Made by a program: the position numbers and the translations under genes. From Microbispora rosea (lineage in GTDB: Bacteria; Actinomycetota; Actinomycetes; Streptosporangiales; Streptosporangiaceae), in the NCBI RefSeq assembly GCF_900156315.1, contig NZ_FTNI01000020.1, positions 112,534 to 176,533 on the forward strand: a DNA stretch of 64,000 nt, given 5' to 3'. Every line of letters begins with the position of its first letter. Position 1 is the stretch's first letter. Below are positions 45,023 to 53,831 of the stretch, piece after piece. The notes under the pieces were generated by a model that saw only the letters and a list, made by a program, of their open reading frames with translations, was not told the DNA's origin and made no database searches.

Positions 45023-46252
45023 TCAGTCGTCGATCGCCTGGTAGAGCGTGGTCCAGAAGTCGTGGATGAGCTGCATCGAGTCCGGGGTGGACGCGCCGAC
45101 CTGGGTGAGCAGGAGTCCGGTGAGCTGGTTGGCCGGGTCGGCGTAGGCCGCGGCGCCGCTTCCGCCGTCCCAGCCGAACTGGCCGACGGGGGCGTAGTCG
45201 CCGCGGTAGGTGCGCACCGCCATCCCGAAGCCCCAGCCGCCGTGCTGTCCTTGGCCGTGCGAGATGTGGACGTTGTCGACGGCCATGGCGGTGCGGGCGG
45301 CGTTCTGCTCGGGCGTGAGGCGGTTGGTGGTCATCAGTTCGACGGCGGGCCGGGACAAGATGCGCTTCCCCTGGTGCGTCCCGCCGTTGAGCAGCATGCG
45401 GAAGTAGGCGTGGTAGTCGTCGACGGTGGAGACCAGCCCGCCGCCCCCGCCCTGGAACGCCGGAGGCTCGCTCCACCGTCCGCCCTTGGCCTCGTCCCAC
45501 ACGAGGAACTCGCCGGTCTGCGGGTCGGGGGCGTAGAGGGTCGGCAGCCTGTCGATCTTGTCGGCGGGCACGTGGAAACCGGTGTCGGTCATCCCCAGCG
45601 GATCGAAGATGCGCTCGCGCAGGAACTCCTCGAACGACTGGCCGGTGACCCTGGACACCAGCACGCCGAGCAGGTCGCTGCTGATGTGGTACTGCCAGCG
45701 CTCTCCGGGCTGGTACATCAGCGGGAGCTCGCCGAGGCGGCGCATCCACTCGTCCTGCTCGGGCATCGGCACCGGCAGGTTGGGCGTGAGCCCCTGCTCG
45801 AAGACCGCGTTCATGATCGGGGTGCCCAGCGAGGTCATGTCCATGCCGAGTCCGAAGGTGGAGGTCAGCACGTCCCGCACGGTGATCGGCCGCCGCGCCG
45901 GCACGGTGTCGTCCAGCGGACCGTCGATCCGCTTCAACACCCGGCGGCCGGCCAGTTCCGGCATCCACGGGTCCACCAGGTCGTCCAGTCGCAGCCTGCA
46001 CTCGTCCAGCAGGACCATTGCCGCCGCCACCGAGACCGGCTTGGACGTCGAGGCCATCCGGAAGATCGTGTCCCGGCGCATCGGCGCGCCGCCGTCATGA
46101 CGCATCGTCCCGATCGCTTCCACATGTGTCCGGCCGCTCCGGCTGACCAGGGCGACAAGACCGGGAATCCGCCCCGAGTCGACATATCGCGTCAGCACCT
46201 CGCGCACCCTGCGCAGCCCGGTCGCGGAGAAGCCGCTGTCTCCGGTTCTCAT
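45023..46252 (-). CDS. Serine hydrolase of the beta-lactamase/class C family
   Basis: The protein is 409 residues from ATG 46252, with AGGAG seven bases upstream. The active-site S-x-x-K is in FRMASTSKPVSVAAAMVLLD. The Y-x-N-like element is WQYHISSDLLGVLVSRVTGQ and the region near HGGWGFGMAVRTYRGDYAPV, VGQFGWDGGSGAAAYADPAN is typical of esterase-type beta-lactamase-fold enzymes (EstB, PBP4*-like). There is no signal peptide, so it is probably an intracellular esterase. It is divergent from an IS30-HTH/MarR-like regulator with repeated motifs between the two. Confidence 0.88.
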   Translation of the reverse strand: MRTGDSGFSATGLRRVREVLTRYVDSGRIPGLVALVSRSGRTHVEAIGTMRHDGGAPMRRDTIFRMASTSKPVSVAAAMVLLDECRLRLDDLVDPWMPELAGRRVLKRIDGPLDDTVPARRPITVRDVLTSTFGLGMDMTSLGTPIMNAVFEQGLTPNLPVPMPEQDEWMRRLGELPLMYQPGERWQYHISSDLLGVLVSRVTGQSFEEFLRERIFDPLGMTDTGFHVPADKIDRLPTLYAPDPQTGEFLVWDEAKGGRWSEPPAFQGGGGGLVSTVDDYHAYFRMLLNGGTHQGKRILSRPAVELMTTNRLTPEQNAARTAMAVDNVHISHGQGQHGGWGFGMAVRTYRGDYAPVGQFGWDGGSGAAAYADPANQLTGLLLTQVGASTPDSMQLIHDFWTTLYQAIDD

Positions 46253-46358
46253 CGTCAATCTCCTCACACAGTGATCGATCGGCTTTCGCCGGGACTCCCT
46301 CCGCGGTGCCATCGGCACTCACGTGTGTTCGGGAATCTCTGAACGTCTGCGACACTAC

Positions 46359-46503
46359 ATTGCATTCATAAAACGGTCAACAAGCAAAGACGACCTTTCA
46401 TCCCTTGTAGACGGAGGAGTACGGGAGTTCTTTGCAATTAAAATGAAGCTGAATGCAATGGGTGATCAGATGCGCATTGCAATGGACTGCGAGTGAATGC
46501 ATA
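46359..46503. promoter_or_regulatory. Repeated TGAATGCAAT motifs between serine hydrolase and regulator
   Basis: ATTGCATTCA at 46359-46368 has a perfect reverse-complement copy, TGAATGCAAT, at 46451-46460. Related sites are TTTGCAATTA (46431-46440), the palindrome CATTGCAATG (46476-46485) and TGAATGCAT (46495-46503). The strong local AT-richness and repetition suggest operator sites for the adjacent regulator. Confidence 0.7.
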
Positions 46504-46561
46504 CTGTGCAGCGTGCGAGCGCCGAGCTCCACGCGTGTCGGGAGACAGGGGACGAGCGCCG

Positions 46562-47293
46562 ATGCCCGGAGGCAGACTCACCAACGAGGACCGTCAGCAG
46601 ATCGCTGAGGGGCTGGCCGAGGGGCTCGGATACGCCGAGATCGGCCGGCGCCTGGGACGGCCCGCCTCGACGATCATGCGGGAGGTCACCCGCAACGGCG
46701 GACCCGACGACTACGGAGCCGACCGGGCGCACGAGGCCACCCGGCACCGGGCGCGGCGGCACAAGCAGGCTCGGCCTCCGGCGCCGCCGGTGTCCGACGG
46801 CGGCCATGGGCGTGACCCCCAGGCGGTGCAGGACTTCACCGAGTCCTTCATCGCCATCCTCGTGCAGCAGGGGCTGCCCCGGATGGAGGCCAGGGTGCTG
46901 GTCTGCCTGTACGTCACGGACTCCGGGGCACTCACCGCCGCCGACCTGGTCCAGCGGCTCCACGTCAGCCCTGCCTCGATCTCGCACGCCATCGCCTTCC
47001 TCGAACAGCAGGGCATGCTCAGGCGGGAACGGGTCCCCGGTGCGCGGCGCGAACGCTATGTCATCGACGACGAGATCTGGATCCGGTCCATGCTCGCGTC
47101 CATGCAGATGAACGACGCCCTGGTGGCCGCATCGCAGCGCGGAGCCGAGGTCCTCGGAGCGGCGACCCCGGCGGGCGCCCGCTTCGAGTCCTCCGCCGAA
47201 CTTCTGTCTCTCGTGAGCGCGGCGTTCCGGCAGGTCGTGGAGCAATGGCAGGGCCGGAGCGCTCGTCGATCGGTCCCCCCGCCCGGCGATTGA
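46562..47293 (+). CDS. Regulator with IS30-type HTH fused to a GbsR/MarR-like domain
   Basis: The protein is 243 residues from ATG 46562. Residues of about 5-70 (RLTNEDRQQIAEGLAEGLGY, AEIGRRLGRPASTIMREVTR, NGGPDDYGADRAHEATRHRA) are like the N-terminal HTH of IS30 transposases, including the basic region after it. Residues of about 85-235 form a MarR/GbsR winged helix: PRMEARVLVCLYVTDSGALT, AADLVQRLHVSPASISHAIA, FLEQQGMLRRERVPGARRER. The transposase catalytic domain is absent. It is likely a repressor that controls itself and the divergent serine hydrolase through the motifs at 46359-46503. Confidence 0.85.
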   Translation: MPGGRLTNEDRQQIAEGLAEGLGYAEIGRRLGRPASTIMREVTRNGGPDDYGADRAHEATRHRARRHKQARPPAPPVSDGGHGRDPQAVQDFTESFIAILVQQGLPRMEARVLVCLYVTDSGALTAADLVQRLHVSPASISHAIAFLEQQGMLRRERVPGARRERYVIDDEIWIRSMLASMQMNDALVAASQRGAEVLGAATPAGARFESSAELLSLVSAAFRQVVEQWQGRSARRSVPPPGD

Positions 47294-47443
47294 CGCGGGC
47301 TCCGGCTGACGGCCGGCCGGGCCGATCGCCCGGCCGGCCACCCCGAACACCCACCGCGCCTACGCCTCCGTCATCGATGATGAGAGGATGAGCGCCGTGA
47401 AGGCGGCCGTCCGGCCGCGTGCGTCTCATCCCAGGGGGAGTGC

Positions 47444-47737
47444 ATGTTCCGCCACGTCGTGCTGCTGCAGTGGACCGAGGACGCCACCGAGGAGCAGCGG
47501 GCCGAGGTGGCAAGGCGGCTGAGCGGGCTGCCGGATGCCATCCCCGAGGTGCGCTCCTACCGGATCGGTCACGACGCGGGCGTCAACGAGGACAACTACT
47601 CCTTCGCCGTGGTCGCCGATTTCGACTCCCCCGAGGACTACGTCGTCTACCGTGACCACCCGGTCCACCTGGCGGTGGTCGACGAGTGCATCGCGCCGAT
47701 CCTCGCCGCCCGCGCGGCCGTGCAGTACGTCCTCTAG
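47444..47737 (+). CDS. Dabb family (stress-responsive alpha/beta barrel) protein
   Basis: The protein is 97 residues: MFRHVVLLQWTEDATEEQRA, EVARRLSGLPDAIPEVRSYR, IGHDAGVNEDNYSFAVVADF, DSPEDYVVYRDHPVHLAVVD. These are hallmarks of the dimeric alpha/beta-barrel Dabb fold, including the conserved H near the N-terminus and Y..HP motif. Function in bacteria is usually unknown; some bind small ligands. GGGGGAG precedes the ATG. It is convergent with a MarR-type gene. Confidence 0.9.
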   Translation: MFRHVVLLQWTEDATEEQRAEVARRLSGLPDAIPEVRSYRIGHDAGVNEDNYSFAVVADFDSPEDYVVYRDHPVHLAVVDECIAPILAARAAVQYVL

Positions 47738-47762
47738 GCTCGCCTCCGGCGGGCGTCGGGGC

Positions 47763-48221
47763 TCAGCCCTGCACGTGCAGTGATTCGACCGCTTCGACCA
47801 GAGGGGCGAGCCGGGGGTTCCGGGCCGCCTGGTCGAGGGCTTCCCGCAGGGCGGCGTCGTTCGTGGGCCGGGCCTCGGCGAGCAGCGCCAGGCCCGCGGG
47901 GCTGACGTCGGTGTAGATCCCGCGGCGGTCGGTGGGACACAGGTAGCGGGTGAGCAGTCCCCGCTCTTCGAGCCGGGTCACCAGGCGCGTCGTCGCGCTC
48001 TGGCTGAGCACCACGGCGTCGGCGACCTGCTTCATCTGCAGGTGGCCGCCGGGGCCGTCGTGCTGCCGGCTGAGCGTCTCCAGCAAGGAGTACTCCCGCA
48101 CGCTCAGGCCGTGCTCGCTCTGCAGGGCGCGCTCGATGTGCGCCTCGATCTTCTCGTGCAACAGGGAGAGGGCGCACCAGCCCTGCGCGAGAGCGGTGAG
48201 GGCGGGGTCCGTGGCCGTCAT
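47763..48221 (-). CDS. MarR-family transcriptional regulator
   Basis: The protein is 152 residues from ATG 48221, with GGAGGAG upstream. It is a complete MarR wHTH: ERALQSEHGLSVREYSLLET, LSRQHDGPGGHLQMKQVADA, VVLSQSATTRLVTRLEERGL, LTRYLCPTDRRGIYTDVSPA. Such dimers usually repress a divergent efflux pump and are released by a phenolic ligand. It is divergent from the MFS gene at 48355 with inverted repeats between them. An in-frame start at 48488 lies inside the MFS gene and is rejected. Confidence 0.93.
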   Translation of the reverse strand: MTATDPALTALAQGWCALSLLHEKIEAHIERALQSEHGLSVREYSLLETLSRQHDGPGGHLQMKQVADAVVLSQSATTRLVTRLEERGLLTRYLCPTDRRGIYTDVSPAGLALLAEARPTNDAALREALDQAARNPRLAPLVEAVESLHVQG

Positions 48222-48259
48222 CGACTCTCCTCCGTTCGCGTGCGACTCCGTCGAGGATA

Positions 48260-48346
48260 CTGCACCCCTGCAATAGCCCGCGCTTGCAAGTATCAAGCGC
48301 CTGCAACTATTGTCGGCGCGTGTTAATCGCTCGTGCAATCGTTGGG
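48260..48346. promoter_or_regulatory. Operator-like repeats between MarR and MFS genes
   Basis: The repeats TGCAATAG, TTGCAAGTA, TGCAACTA and GTGCAATC occur across this stretch. GCGCTTG (48280-48286) and CAAGCGC (48294-48300) form a perfect 7-bp inverted repeat around CAAGTAT. They lie between the divergent starts and probably bind the MarR protein. Confidence 0.7.
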
Positions 48347-48354
48347 GGACGTTC

Positions 48355-49518
48355 ATGCCGCTCGCACTCGTAGCCCTCGCCATCGGGGCCTTCGGGATCG
48401 GGACCACCGAGTTCGTGATCACGGGGTTGCTCCCGCAGGTGGCGTCCGACCTCGGCGTCTCCATTCCGACCGTCGGCCTGCTCGTCACCGGCTACGCCCT
48501 GGGCGTGGTGGTCGGCGCCCCGCCGATGACCGTGCTGGGGACGGCCATGTCCCGCAAGCGCGTGCTGATGCTGCTGATGGCGCTGTTCGTCGCGGGCAAC
48601 CTGCTCTCGGCCCTCGCGCCGGGCTTCGGGGCGATGCTGGCCGGCCGGGTGATCGCCTCGCTCGCGCACGGTGCGTTCTTCGGCATCGGCTCCGTGGTCG
48701 CGGCGGAACTGGTCGCCCCGCACCGGAGGGCCGGTGCGATCGCCCTGATGTTCACCGGTCTGACCGTGGCCAACGTCGTCGGCGTCCCCCTGGGCACCCT
48801 GGTCGGCCAGGTCGCCGGATGGCGGACGACCTTCGCCATCGTCGCCGGGCTCGGCGTCGTCGGCCTGATCGGCATCGCCGTGCTCGTGCCCGAGATGCCG
48901 CGGCCCGAGGGCGTACGCCTGCGTCATGAAGTGGCCGCACTCCGCGACGTCCAGGTGTTGCTCGCGATGGGCATGACCGTGCTCGGGTTCGGCGGCGTCT
49001 TCGCGGCCATCACGTACATCGCGCCGATGATGGTCCGGGTCGCGGGCTACCCCGAAGGCGCGGTGACCTGGCTGCTGGTCCTCTTCGGTCTCGGCATGGT
49101 GGCCGGCAACCTCGTCGGGGGAAAGTTCGCCGACCGCGCGCTGATGCCGATGCTGTACGTCTCGCTGGGCGCCCTCGCGGTCGTCCTCGCCGCCTTCACC
49201 CTGACCGCGCACAGCAAGATCCTCGCCCCGGTGACCGTCGCCCTGGTGGGGGCGCTCGGCTTCGCCACCGTGCCGCCGCTGCAGAAGCGCGTGCTCGATC
49301 TCGCCCACGGTGCGCCGACGCTGGCCTCGGCGGTCAACATCGGCGCCTTCAACCTCGGCAACGCCCTGAGCTCCTGGCTCGGCGGCCTCGTCATCGCGGC
49401 GGGCCTGGGCTACACCGCGCCCAACTGGGTGGGCGCCCTGCTCGCCGCCTCCGCGCTCGTACTGGCCGTCTTCTCGGCCGCACTCGAACGGCGCTCCGCT
49501 GTGGTCGCGGCCGTCTGA
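48355..49518 (+). CDS. MFS drug efflux transporter (DHA1, 12 TM)
   Basis: The protein is 387 residues from ATG 48355, with GGGGGAC upstream. About 12 membrane helices are predicted. Typical DHA1 signatures are FGIGTTEFVITGLLPQVASD, LGVSIPTVGLLVTGYALGVV, GRVIASLAHGAFFGIGSVVA and VVGVPLGTLVGQVAGWRTTF. It is of the arabinose/chloramphenicol efflux type. It is divergent from the MarR gene and most likely repressed by that protein. The true start is downstream of an in-frame ATG at 48310, which has no membrane-type sequence. Confidence 0.93.
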   Translation: MPLALVALAIGAFGIGTTEFVITGLLPQVASDLGVSIPTVGLLVTGYALGVVVGAPPMTVLGTAMSRKRVLMLLMALFVAGNLLSALAPGFGAMLAGRVIASLAHGAFFGIGSVVAAELVAPHRRAGAIALMFTGLTVANVVGVPLGTLVGQVAGWRTTFAIVAGLGVVGLIGIAVLVPEMPRPEGVRLRHEVAALRDVQVLLAMGMTVLGFGGVFAAITYIAPMMVRVAGYPEGAVTWLLVLFGLGMVAGNLVGGKFADRALMPMLYVSLGALAVVLAAFTLTAHSKILAPVTVALVGALGFATVPPLQKRVLDLAHGAPTLASAVNIGAFNLGNALSSWLGGLVIAAGLGYTAPNWVGALLAASALVLAVFSAALERRSAVVAAV

Positions 49519-49539
49519 CCCGCTCTCCCGTGCGCCCGG

Positions 49540-49581
49540 GCGTGTTCATGTGAGGGGTGGGCGTATTCATGTGAGGGGCGG
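49540..49581. repeat. Two tandem 21-bp units
   Basis: GCGTGTTCATGTGAGGGGTGG (49540-49560) is followed directly by GCGTATTCATGTGAGGGGCGG (49561-49581), with two differences. It lies just after the MFS gene end. Confidence 0.8.
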
Positions 49582-49761
49582 GCGGCGCCCCTCGTCCTCC
49601 TCTCCAATCGCGCACGTCCCCTGCCGGACGATCACCGGTGCCAGGCGGTGACGGGTCCGTTCTGTGCCGCTTGCTGGAATCTCATTTCGCCGCACACTTT
49701 CACCCTCCACCCAGTGCGAGATCAAGGCCATTCCTGATAACGATTCAGATACACGAAGCTG

Positions 49762-49777
49762 GTTCATGAACATGAAC
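49762..49777. promoter_or_regulatory. Palindrome upstream of the symporter
   Basis: GTTCATG (49762-49768) and CATGAAC (49771-49777) are a perfect inverted repeat with a 2-bp gap. It looks like a regulator site about 150 bp before the symporter start. Confidence 0.55.
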
Positions 49778-49930
49778 AGCCTGTGACCTGCGTCACGAGG
49801 CCGGCCCGCTCTCGCGTACGCCCGTGACCTGCGACACCGCCATTGACGCCGGGCGGGGGGCGGGCGCATCGTAACGAGGCCAGGCGGTTGTCGGTCCGGG
49901 TGCCGCCGTTCACCCGGAGGTACGACGCGC

Positions 49931-51436
49931 GTGAACCCATTGGACTGGTGCGTTCTGGGCGCCTATTTCGTCGTCATGGTGGCAATCGGCGTCTACTCGC
50001 ACCGGCGTATCGGCAACATCAGCGACTTCTTCACCGCCGGGGGCAAGATGCCCTGGTGGCTGGCCGGCATCTCGCACCACATGTCCGGCTACAGCGCCGT
50101 CATGTTCACCGGGTACGCCGGGATCGCCTACCTCTACGGCGCCACCTCGTACGTCACCTGGGCCTTCCCGATCGCGATCGGCATCGCGATCGGCTCGGTG
50201 CTGTTCGCGCCGAGGCTGAACCGGATCCGGTCGAAGCTCAGGGTCAGCTCGCCGCTGGAGTTCCTCGCCAAGCGCTACAACGTGCCGACCCAGCAGGCGC
50301 TCGCCTGGTCGGGCGGCCTGCTGAAGATCGTGGACGTCGGCGCGAAGTGGGCCGCGATCGCCACGCTGCTGTCGACGTTCACCGGCCTGTCGCTCAACCA
50401 GGGCATCCTGATCACCGGCGTCGTCACCGCCGTCTACTGCACGGTCGGCGGCCTGTGGGCCGACGCGCTCACCGACTTCGGGCAGTTCGTCATCCAGCTC
50501 CTCGCCGGCGTCGTGATGCTCTTCGCCGTCCTCGCCAAGCTCGGCGGCATCGGCGCCGTGGGGGACATGTGGGACCGGCTGCCGCCCGATCACGCGAATC
50601 CGCTCAACGGCCCCTACACGATGACGTTCCTGCTCGCGTTCCTGTTCATCAAGACGTTCGAGTACAACGGCGGCATGTGGAACCAGGCGCAGCGCTACAT
50701 GGCCGCGCCGACCGCGGCGCAGGCGGCCCGCGGCGCGCGGCTGTCGGCCGTGCTGTGGGCGGTCTGGCCGCTGCTGCTGTTCTTCCCGATGTGGGCCGCG
50801 CCGCTGCTGGTCCACGCGACCAAGCCGGACGCGAGCGACTCGTACGCGCTGCTGACCACCCAGCTCATCCCGCACGGGCTGCTCGGCCTGGTGATCGCCG
50901 GCTTCTTCTCGCACACGATGGCGATGGCCTCCTCCGACGCCAACGCGATCGCCTCGGTCTTCACCCGCGACGTGCTCCCTGTGCTGTCCCGGGCGGCGCG
51001 GGCCTGGGACACCAGGGCCGCCCTGGTCGCGGCCCGGGTCACCACGGTGGCCTTCATCGCGCTGTCGATGGCCGTGGCCACCCAGGTCAACAGCCCGGTG
51101 CTGAAGGACATCATCACGGTCGTCATCAAGTGGGTGGCCGGGCTCATCGGCCCGATCTCGATCCCGCTGCTGCTCGGGATGCTGCCGCTGTTCCGCAGGT
51201 CCGGCCCGACGGCCGCGCTGATCTCATGGGCGGCAGGCCTGTTCGTCTTCTGGCTCACCAACTACGGCATGAGCGACGTCTCGACCGCCGTGGCGACGGC
51301 CGCGCCGGTGGCCACCTCGCTGGTGCTTTTCACGATCATCGGCTTCATTCGCCCCGAGAACACCCCCGAGCGCGAGGAACTCCTCCAGACCGTCAACACC
51401 GACGACCACACCACCCCCAACCCCCTCCCCGCGTGA
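49931..51436 (+). CDS. Sodium:solute symporter family protein
   Basis: The protein is 501 residues from GTG 49931, preceded by GGAGG. About 13 membrane helices are predicted. SSS-family signatures include AIGVYSHRRIGNISDFFTAG, GGKMPWWLAGISHHMSGYSA, FAPRLNRIRSKLRVSSPLEF and ALTDFGQFVIQLLAGVVMLF. It imports a solute with sodium; the substrate (sugar, amino acid or carboxylate) cannot be deduced. It ends inside a strong terminator shared with the convergent acyl-CoA dehydrogenase. Confidence 0.92.
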   Translation: MNPLDWCVLGAYFVVMVAIGVYSHRRIGNISDFFTAGGKMPWWLAGISHHMSGYSAVMFTGYAGIAYLYGATSYVTWAFPIAIGIAIGSVLFAPRLNRIRSKLRVSSPLEFLAKRYNVPTQQALAWSGGLLKIVDVGAKWAAIATLLSTFTGLSLNQGILITGVVTAVYCTVGGLWADALTDFGQFVIQLLAGVVMLFAVLAKLGGIGAVGDMWDRLPPDHANPLNGPYTMTFLLAFLFIKTFEYNGGMWNQAQRYMAAPTAAQAARGARLSAVLWAVWPLLLFFPMWAAPLLVHATKPDASDSYALLTTQLIPHGLLGLVIAGFFSHTMAMASSDANAIASVFTRDVLPVLSRAARAWDTRAALVAARVTTVAFIALSMAVATQVNSPVLKDIITVVIKWVAGLIGPISIPLLLGMLPLFRRSGPTAALISWAAGLFVFWLTNYGMSDVSTAVATAAPVATSLVLFTIIGFIRPENTPEREELLQTVNTDDHTTPNPLPA

Positions 51437-51488
51437 TCTTGTAGTTTGTCGCACATAAGCCTGTCGCTGCGACAAACTCCAAGATCAC
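51433..51488. terminator. Bidirectional terminator
   Basis: A 21-base arm (51433-51453) and its inverted counterpart (51468-51488) match at 20 of 21 positions, with a 14-nt loop; the single mismatch is T/G near position 51442. It starts within the stop codon of the symporter and ends eight bases before the stop of the convergent acyl-CoA dehydrogenase, so it serves both. Confidence 0.85.
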
Positions 51489-51496
51489 GGCCGGGG

Positions 51497-53320
51497 TTAG
51501 AAGGAGTCTTCGGGGAGTTCCATGAGGTCCTGGCCGGTGGCGGCGAGCACGCGGCGCTCGGCGGCCAGACGGGGGAGCACGGTCTGCACGAAGAACGAGG
51601 CCGCGGCCACCTTGCCCGTGTAGAACGCCTTGTCCTCCTCCGAGGCGGACAGGGCGTTCAGCGCGATCTCGGCCTGGCGCAGCAGCAGCCAGCCCAGCAC
51701 CAGGTCGCCCAGCCCCATGAGGAACCGGGTGGTGTTGAGGCCGACCTTGTAGACCTCCTGCGGCGTCTCCATGGAGGCGATCGCCCAACCGGCCATCGTG
51801 TCGGCCATCGCCTTCACCTCGTCGGCCGCCTCGTCGAGCAGGCCGCGCTCGACCTTCAGCCGTCCGTTGCCCGCCTGGGAGGCGGCGAACGCCTTGATCT
51901 CGCCGAGCAGCGAACCCAGCGCCGCGCCCTGGTTCTTGAGCACCTTGCGGAAGAAGAGGTCCTGGCCCTGGATCGCGGTCGTGCCCTCGTACAGCGAGTC
52001 GATCTTCGAGTCGCGGATGTACTGCTCGATCGGGTAGTCCTGCAGGAAGCCCGAGCCGCCGAGCGTCTGCAGCGAGCGGGCCAGCAGCTCGTACGACCGC
52101 TCGGAGCCGACGCCCTTGACCAGCGGGAGCAGCAGGTCGTTGAGCGCCTCGGCGGCCTCGTCGCGGCGGCCCTCGAACTCGGCGATCTGGATCTGGTCCT
52201 GGATCGTCGCCGTGTAGATGACCAGCGCCCGCATGGCCTCGGCGTACGACTTCTGCAGCATGAGCTCGCGGCGTACGTCGGGGTGGTGGGTGATCGTGAC
52301 GCGCGGGGCGGTCTTGTCGCCCGAGCGCGTGAGGTCGGCGCCCTGGACGCGGTTCTTCGCGAAGTCCAGCGCGTTGAGGTAGCCGGTGGACAGCGTGGCG
52401 ATGGCCTTGGCGCCCACCATCATGCGGGCGTTCTCGATCACCATGAACATCTGCCGGATGCCGTCGTGCGCGTCGCCGACCAGGTACCCGATGGCGGGGT
52501 GCTTCTCGCCGAGCGTGAGCTCGCAGGTCGTGGAGACCTTCAGGCCCATCTTCTTCTCGACGTTGGTGACGTAGACGCCGTTGCGCTCGCCCAGCTCGCC
52601 GGTCTCCAGGTCCACCAGATACTTCGGCACGAGGAACATCGACAGCCCCTTGGTGCCGGGCCTGGCGCCCTCGGGCCGGGCCAGCACGAGATGGAAGATG
52701 TTCTCGGCCATGTCGTGCTCGGCGCTGGTGATGAAGCGCTTGACGCCCTCGATGTGCCAGGTGCCGTCGGGCTGCCTGATCGCCTTCGTACGGCCCGCGC
52801 CCACGTCGGAGCCGGCGTCGGGCTCGGTCAGCACCATGGTCGCGCCCCAGTGCCGCTCGACGGCCAGCTCGGCGAACCGCTTCTGCTCGGGGGTGCCGAG
52901 CTCGAAAAGCAGGCGGGCGAAGGCCGGGCCGCAGGCGAACATCCACACGGCGGGGTTGGCGCCGAGCACCATCTCGGCCATGGCCCACACCAGGCTGCGC
53001 GGGGCGGGCGTGCCGCCGAGCTCCGGCTGCAGCTCCAGGCGCCACCACTCGGCGTCCACCCACGCCTGGTAGGAGCGCTTGAAGCTCTCCGGCATGGTCA
53101 CGCTGTGGGTGGCGGGGTCGAAGACGGGCGGGTGGCGGTCGGCGTCCTCGAACGAGGCGGCGAGGGGGCCGGTGGCCAGCCGGTTGACCTCGTCCAGCAC
53201 GCTTCGCGCGGTGTCCTCGTCGACCTCGGCGAACGGGCCGGTGCCGAGGATCTCCCCGCGGCCGAACACCTCGAAGAGGTTGAACTCCAGGTCGCGGACG
53301 TTGCTCTTGTAGTGACCCAT
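51497..53320 (-). CDS. Acyl-CoA dehydrogenase (long form)
   Basis: The protein is 607 residues from ATG 53320, with AGGAGC upstream. It has the N-terminal extension seen in FadE5-type enzymes ([20 protein letters not shown]). The flavin motif is [20 protein letters not shown], and the catalytic glutamate lies in [40 protein letters not shown] follows the core. The extra C-terminal domain accounts for its length over the usual 380-400. It dehydrogenates acyl-CoA in fatty-acid oxidation. It is divergent from a small membrane protein. Confidence 0.95.
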   Translation of the reverse strand: MGHYKSNVRDLEFNLFEVFGRGEILGTGPFAEVDEDTARSVLDEVNRLATGPLAASFEDADRHPPVFDPATHSVTMPESFKRSYQAWVDAEWWRLELQPELGGTPAPRSLVWAMAEMVLGANPAVWMFACGPAFARLLFELGTPEQKRFAELAVERHWGATMVLTEPDAGSDVGAGRTKAIRQPDGTWHIEGVKRFITSAEHDMAENIFHLVLARPEGARPGTKGLSMFLVPKYLVDLETGELGERNGVYVTNVEKKMGLKVSTTCELTLGEKHPAIGYLVGDAHDGIRQMFMVIENARMMVGAKAIATLSTGYLNALDFAKNRVQGADLTRSGDKTAPRVTITHHPDVRRELMLQKSYAEAMRALVIYTATIQDQIQIAEFEGRRDEAAEALNDLLLPLVKGVGSERSYELLARSLQTLGGSGFLQDYPIEQYIRDSKIDSLYEGTTAIQGQDLFFRKVLKNQGAALGSLLGEIKAFAASQAGNGRLKVERGLLDEAADEVKAMADTMAGWAIASMETPQEVYKVGLNTTRFLMGLGDLVLGWLLLRQAEIALNALSASEEDKAFYTGKVAAASFFVQTVLPRLAAERRVLAATGQDLMELPEDSF

Positions 53321-53544
53321 CTGTGTGCGCTCCTAGAACCGAACCCGGGGGTAACGTACTGGTCGGTAACTCTAAACGAATGCTACCCGCGAGTAACCGG
53401 TGGTATCCATGGTCTGCGCCACAGATCGCACGGTTTGGTGACGCACAACAGGTATGGTCCCGTTGTGAGAAGGCCGCGATCCGCGGCCTCCCCGGACGAG
53501 GTGCCCGCCGTACCCGGCCCAGCGAAGACGGTGGGCGGAAGGAC

Positions 53545-53790
53545 ATGGACCAAGTTCTGCAGATCGCCGGCGCCGTTCTCATCCTCGGCGCGTTCCTGCT
53601 CTCCCAGATGAACGTCCTCGACAACCGCTCGAAGATCTACCTCGTGCTCAATCTCGTCGGCTCCGCGGTGCTCGCGTGGCTCGCGTACGCGGGCGACGAC
53701 TGGGGATTCCTGCTGCTGGAGGGGGTCTGGGCCCTGGTGTCCGCGGTCAGCCTCGCCAGGGAGCTGCGACCGCGACGGGCGGCGACGTAA
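53545..53790 (+). CDS. Small membrane protein, CBU_0592-like
   Basis: The protein is 81 residues from ATG 53545 (MDQVLQIAGAVLILGAFLLS), with GGAAGGA upstream. Three hydrophobic helices are visible: residues of about 4-20, 32-50 (IYLVLNLVGSAVLAWLAYAG) and 55-70 (WGFLLLEGVWALVSAVSL). The N-terminal Q-x-x-G-A and L-N-L-x-G-S-A motifs match the CBU_0592 family of small membrane proteins of unknown role. It is divergent from the acyl-CoA dehydrogenase. Confidence 0.85.
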   Translation: MDQVLQIAGAVLILGAFLLSQMNVLDNRSKIYLVLNLVGSAVLAWLAYAGDDWGFLLLEGVWALVSAVSLARELRPRRAAT

Positions 53791-53831
53791 CCCGCTTGAC
53801 ACCTTTGCCGGTGTCGGGATTGGGTGGGCGC

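Larger units (their letters stand above)
49519..49930. promoter_or_regulatory. Intergenic region before the sodium:solute symporter
   Basis: About 410 bp without a gene. It contains the tandem repeat at 49540-49581, the palindrome at 49762-49777, and GGAGG before the GTG start. The latter two suggest regulated transcription of the symporter. Confidence 0.55.

Noticed and set aside
51446..53611. A 721-codon open frame opposite the acyl-CoA dehydrogenase.
   Set aside because: Antisense shadow of a well-conserved gene; sequence lacks any domain.
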